Virus record (IMG/VR): IMGVR_UViG_3300037339_000070
Coordinates: 1-22,248 of that record
Origin: a virus
Strand: one strand, 5' to 3'
DNA: 22,248 bases
In this document: one piece after another, positions 20,442 to 22,248 of the stretch
Layout of the letters: each line of letters opens with the position of its first letter
How positions within the stretch are numbered: position 1 is the first letter of the stretch
Program-made: the position numbers and the translations under genes
Notes under the pieces: generated by a model
The model's database searches: none
The model's input: the letters and a program-made list of their open reading frames with translations, nothing else
Told to the model about the DNA's origin: nothing

Positions 20442-22248
20442 ATGGCAAATTCAAAACACCATAGAGAACTGATAGCTGGTGATATACATACTACAGTACA
20501 GTTTGATGTAGCCAACCAAGCAGCTCGTTTAGCTTTAGATTTAACTGTTCCCTCTCCCGCAATCAACTTTGGTACTGCATGTTACCAACAGGACAATGGT
20601 AAAGTATACCTTTGTTTAGTAGAAAGAGACTCTGGTAGTCCTAACTATGGTGTAAATGACCCTTCCATTTGGAAGGATATTACAGCGGCAGCTGCAGGTG
20701 GTCAACCAATTTCTGTTCTTGACCACGGTGTTTTAGAGACTTCAAATGTAGCTTCTATAGATGTAACAGGAAACGCCACTGTTAGTGTAGTAGGAGACGC
20801 AGTAACTATAGATGTTACTGGCGGAGGCGGCGGGATTGTTTCTATCCAAGAAGATGGAACTCCAGAAGGCACGGCGGACACGCTCAACTTCTCCACTAAC
20901 CTCAACGTCAGCATTGCTGGAGGGGTAGCTACGATCACTGCGCCTGTCGTGGCTTTCACGAGTGGCACTGTTGTAGACAACCAGATTGTTCGTTACGACA
21001 CCAACGGGAACCAGGTCCAGGGTGGTACCACTCAGCCCACGATCGATGATGCTGGAAACATCGTCATGGTCGGCACGGCTACTGTGGACAGCGTTGATGT
21101 GTCTGCTTTTAAGTTAGAGTATGATACGCATACTCACGACCCAGCAGACGTAGTTGCGACTGGAATAACAGATACCTGGGTATTGACTGCACAGTCTAAT
21201 ACTGCTACTTGGGCAGCTCCGTCTGGGTCTGCTACTGATGTGTTTACTGGTGTTGGTAAGTTTGAGTACAACGGTGTTGTAATACCTTCAACTGACCCTA
21301 CATTTGGTAAATGGACAAAGAACAATGGTACTGATGGAAGTGTTACCCGCATTGATATTTCCAACATTGCTCTTAACGGTTTAGATGCGTCCGGTCTGTT
21401 CTTAGCCCTCACTGGTGGCGCTCACTTACTTATTCGCAACGGTCTTGAAGCTAGTGTTTATGACATTTCTTCTGTTACTGATAATACAGTATATATTTCT
21501 CTTGCAGTAACGTTTACTGGTAAGTCTACTTTCTTTGGTAACCCAGTAGTTGCTGATGTAAATGATATTGGAGTATTCGCTGCTCCTAATTCTTCTGCAG
21601 TTATTGCTGTTTCGCAAGATGGAGACCCCCCTGTAAAGTCTGGTAGTACTCTTAACTTTACTGGAGGAGGAGTTACAGTAACTGATGGTGGTGGTGACAT
21701 CATCGACATTACTATTGGTGCTGGTGCAGCTCCTGTAGCCACTGTGTTCTCAAGAACTGGCACCGTACTTGCCGCAGCTGGAGACTATGCTGCTAGTTTA
21801 GTATCGAATGACAGTACAGTAGACGGTGGAACAGGTTTTGTAGCTGACGCATTAAACACTCTAAACTCTGGCAAAGAAGCCACTGGTGTAGCTGCTGGAC
21901 TCATAACTACACATTCCACTAACGCTGCTGGGCATCCATTAGCAATAGGAGTATCTCCTGGGCCTGAAACTGCTGGTTTCATGTCTGGTCCGTCTAAGAC
22001 AAAGCTAGACGGTATTACAGCTGGTGCTCAGCCCAACTGGATAAGCTTGTCGGCTATGAATACCGCTTTGTCTACAAATATAGACCAAAGCGGAGACGCT
22101 CGTCCTCCAACAGCCAACTCAGTTGGTTTAACTGAACTAGCCATTGGTACCGCTGGTAACTTGATTACTTACGGGGCAGATACTGAGCCCGCTTTTGTTG
22201 CTACCAGCGCCACAGTTGGACATGTCCTAAAGAGCGCCGGAACAGGAC
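20442..22248 (+). CDS. Tail-fibre-like protein, C-terminus missing
   Basis: The frame from ATG 20442 stays open to the right edge, so at least 602 residues are present and the end is missing. AGGAG at 20429-20433 supports the start. Residues 1-~90 form a distinct N-terminal domain (HRELIAGDIHTTVQFDVA, YQQDNGKVYLCLVERDSG). The rest is Gly/Thr/Val/Ala-rich beta structure with three related repeats and short phage-fibre motifs such as YDTHTHDPAD and FMSGPSKTKLDGITAGA, which recur in phage fibre and tail-spike stalks. It would recognise the host surface or form the fibre stalk. Residues ~125-220 are encoded by DNA of distinctly higher GC, a sign of mosaic origin. I cannot tell whether a chaperone or a trimerisation domain follows. 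Confidence 0.85.
   Translation, partial: MANSKHHRELIAGDIHTTVQFDVANQAARLALDLTVPSPAINFGTACYQQDNGKVYLCLVERDSGSPNYGVNDPSIWKDITAAAAGGQPISVLDHGVLETSNVASIDVTGNATVSVVGDAVTIDVTGGGGGIVSIQEDGTPEGTADTLNFSTNLNVSIAGGVATITAPVVAFTSGTVVDNQIVRYDTNGNQVQGGTTQPTIDDAGNIVMVGTATVDSVDVSAFKLEYDTHTHDPADVVATGITDTWVLTAQSNTATWAAPSGSATDVFTGVGKFEYNGVVIPSTDPTFGKWTKNNGTDGSVTRIDISNIALNGLDASGLFLALTGGAHLLIRNGLEASVYDISSVTDNTVYISLAVTFTGKSTFFGNPVVADVNDIGVFAAPNSSAVIAVSQDGDPPVKSGSTLNFTGGGVTVTDGGGDIIDITIGAGAAPVATVFSRTGTVLAAAGDYAASLVSNDSTVDGGTGFVADALNTLNSGKEATGVAAGLITTHSTNAAGHPLAIGVSPGPETAGFMSGPSKTKLDGITAGAQPNWISLSAMNTALSTNIDQSGDARPPTANSVGLTELAIGTAGNLITYGADTEPAFVATSATVGHVLKSAGTG
20709..21716 (+). repeat. Three diverged copies of a ~36-residue beta repeat in the fibre gene
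   Basis: Copies at 20709-20816 (from ISVLDHG to VTIDV), 20835-20942 (from IVSIQEDG to ATITA) and 21603-21716 (from IAVSQDG to IDITI) share the order I/V-S-V, D-G, a central I/L-N/D-F/V strand, a G-x-V/T turn and a final ATI/DIT strand. The DNA sequences are diverged, so these are old protein-level repeats. The first two are almost adjacent; the third is about 660 bases away. They probably build a repeated beta-stalk unit. The alignment was made by eye. Confidence 0.55.

Noticed and set aside
20702-21982. Several reverse-strand ORFs of 63-101 residues under the fibre gene
   Set aside because: They are antisense to a continuous 602-codon frame with recognisable fibre motifs. Their Pro/Ser/Val-rich composition is what the antisense of Gly/Thr-rich coding gives, and no ribosome-binding sites stand out.
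1-22248. tRNA genes, CRISPR arrays, insertion sequences
   Set aside because: The few intergenic gaps are 90 bases or less. None holds a cloverleaf-like sequence, and I found no regularly spaced direct repeats or transposase motifs.

Overview
This window is a piece of a tailed double-stranded DNA phage genome (Caudoviricetes), either a free phage or an uncultured viral contig. Every supported gene lies on the + strand. The genes are packed with ATGA/TAATG-type overlaps or gaps of a few bases. Base composition is AT-rich (roughly 40% GC by eye). The host cannot be named from the sequence. Shine-Dalgarno sites (AGGAGG, AAAGGA, GGAG) indicate a bacterial host. I see no integrase, repressor, tRNA, CRISPR array or insertion sequence. 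Together with a complete set of replication enzymes and a Phe at the family-A polymerase '762' position, this fits a virulent lifestyle (inference).

Layout. (1) 1-9029, replication core: the end of a J-domain protein, an unknown gene, DnaB-type helicase, zinc-finger/TOPRIM primase, dUTPase, an unknown gene, a zinc-ribbon protein, family-A DNA polymerase interrupted by an HNH-type intein, an unknown helical protein, and a T4 gp32-like single-strand DNA-binding protein with the full H-C-C-C zinc set. (2) 9030-13697, recombination and repair: an extended hairpin, RecA, a 55-residue ORF, SbcD/gp47-like nuclease, a small protein with a very acidic tail, and SbcC/gp46-like ATPase with a zinc hook. 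(3) 13697-15985, mostly small unknown genes around a deoxynucleoside monophosphate kinase. (4) 15975-19434, accessory genes: an HNH/AP2-type homing-endonuclease-like gene that is itself interrupted by a LAGLIDADG intein, a C2HC zinc-finger protein, a PD-(D/E)XK resolvase-like nuclease, a 35-residue zinc-knuckle ORF, and a sugar-epimerase-like SDR protein whose catalytic Tyr and Lys appear lost. (5) 19435-22248: an intergenic promoter, then short virion-type proteins and a long tail-fibre-like gene that runs off the right edge.

How the genes work together. Helicase, primase, PolA and the gp32-like protein make up a replisome. dUTPase and dNMP kinase supply precursors. RecA with SbcC/SbcD and the resolvase-like nuclease give recombination-dependent replication and repair, analogous to T4 UvsX/46/47/49 but with a bacterial-type RecA and a family-A polymerase. 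The promoter near 19441-19490 probably marks the change from the replication module to the virion module.

The most unusual item is the nested selfish element at 15975-17636, an intein inside a homing-endonuclease-type gene. Also notable are a second intein of a different endonuclease class in the polymerase, about 31 copies by eye of the palindromic heptamer GTAWTAC, and a GC-rich patch in the tail-fibre gene that looks recently acquired.
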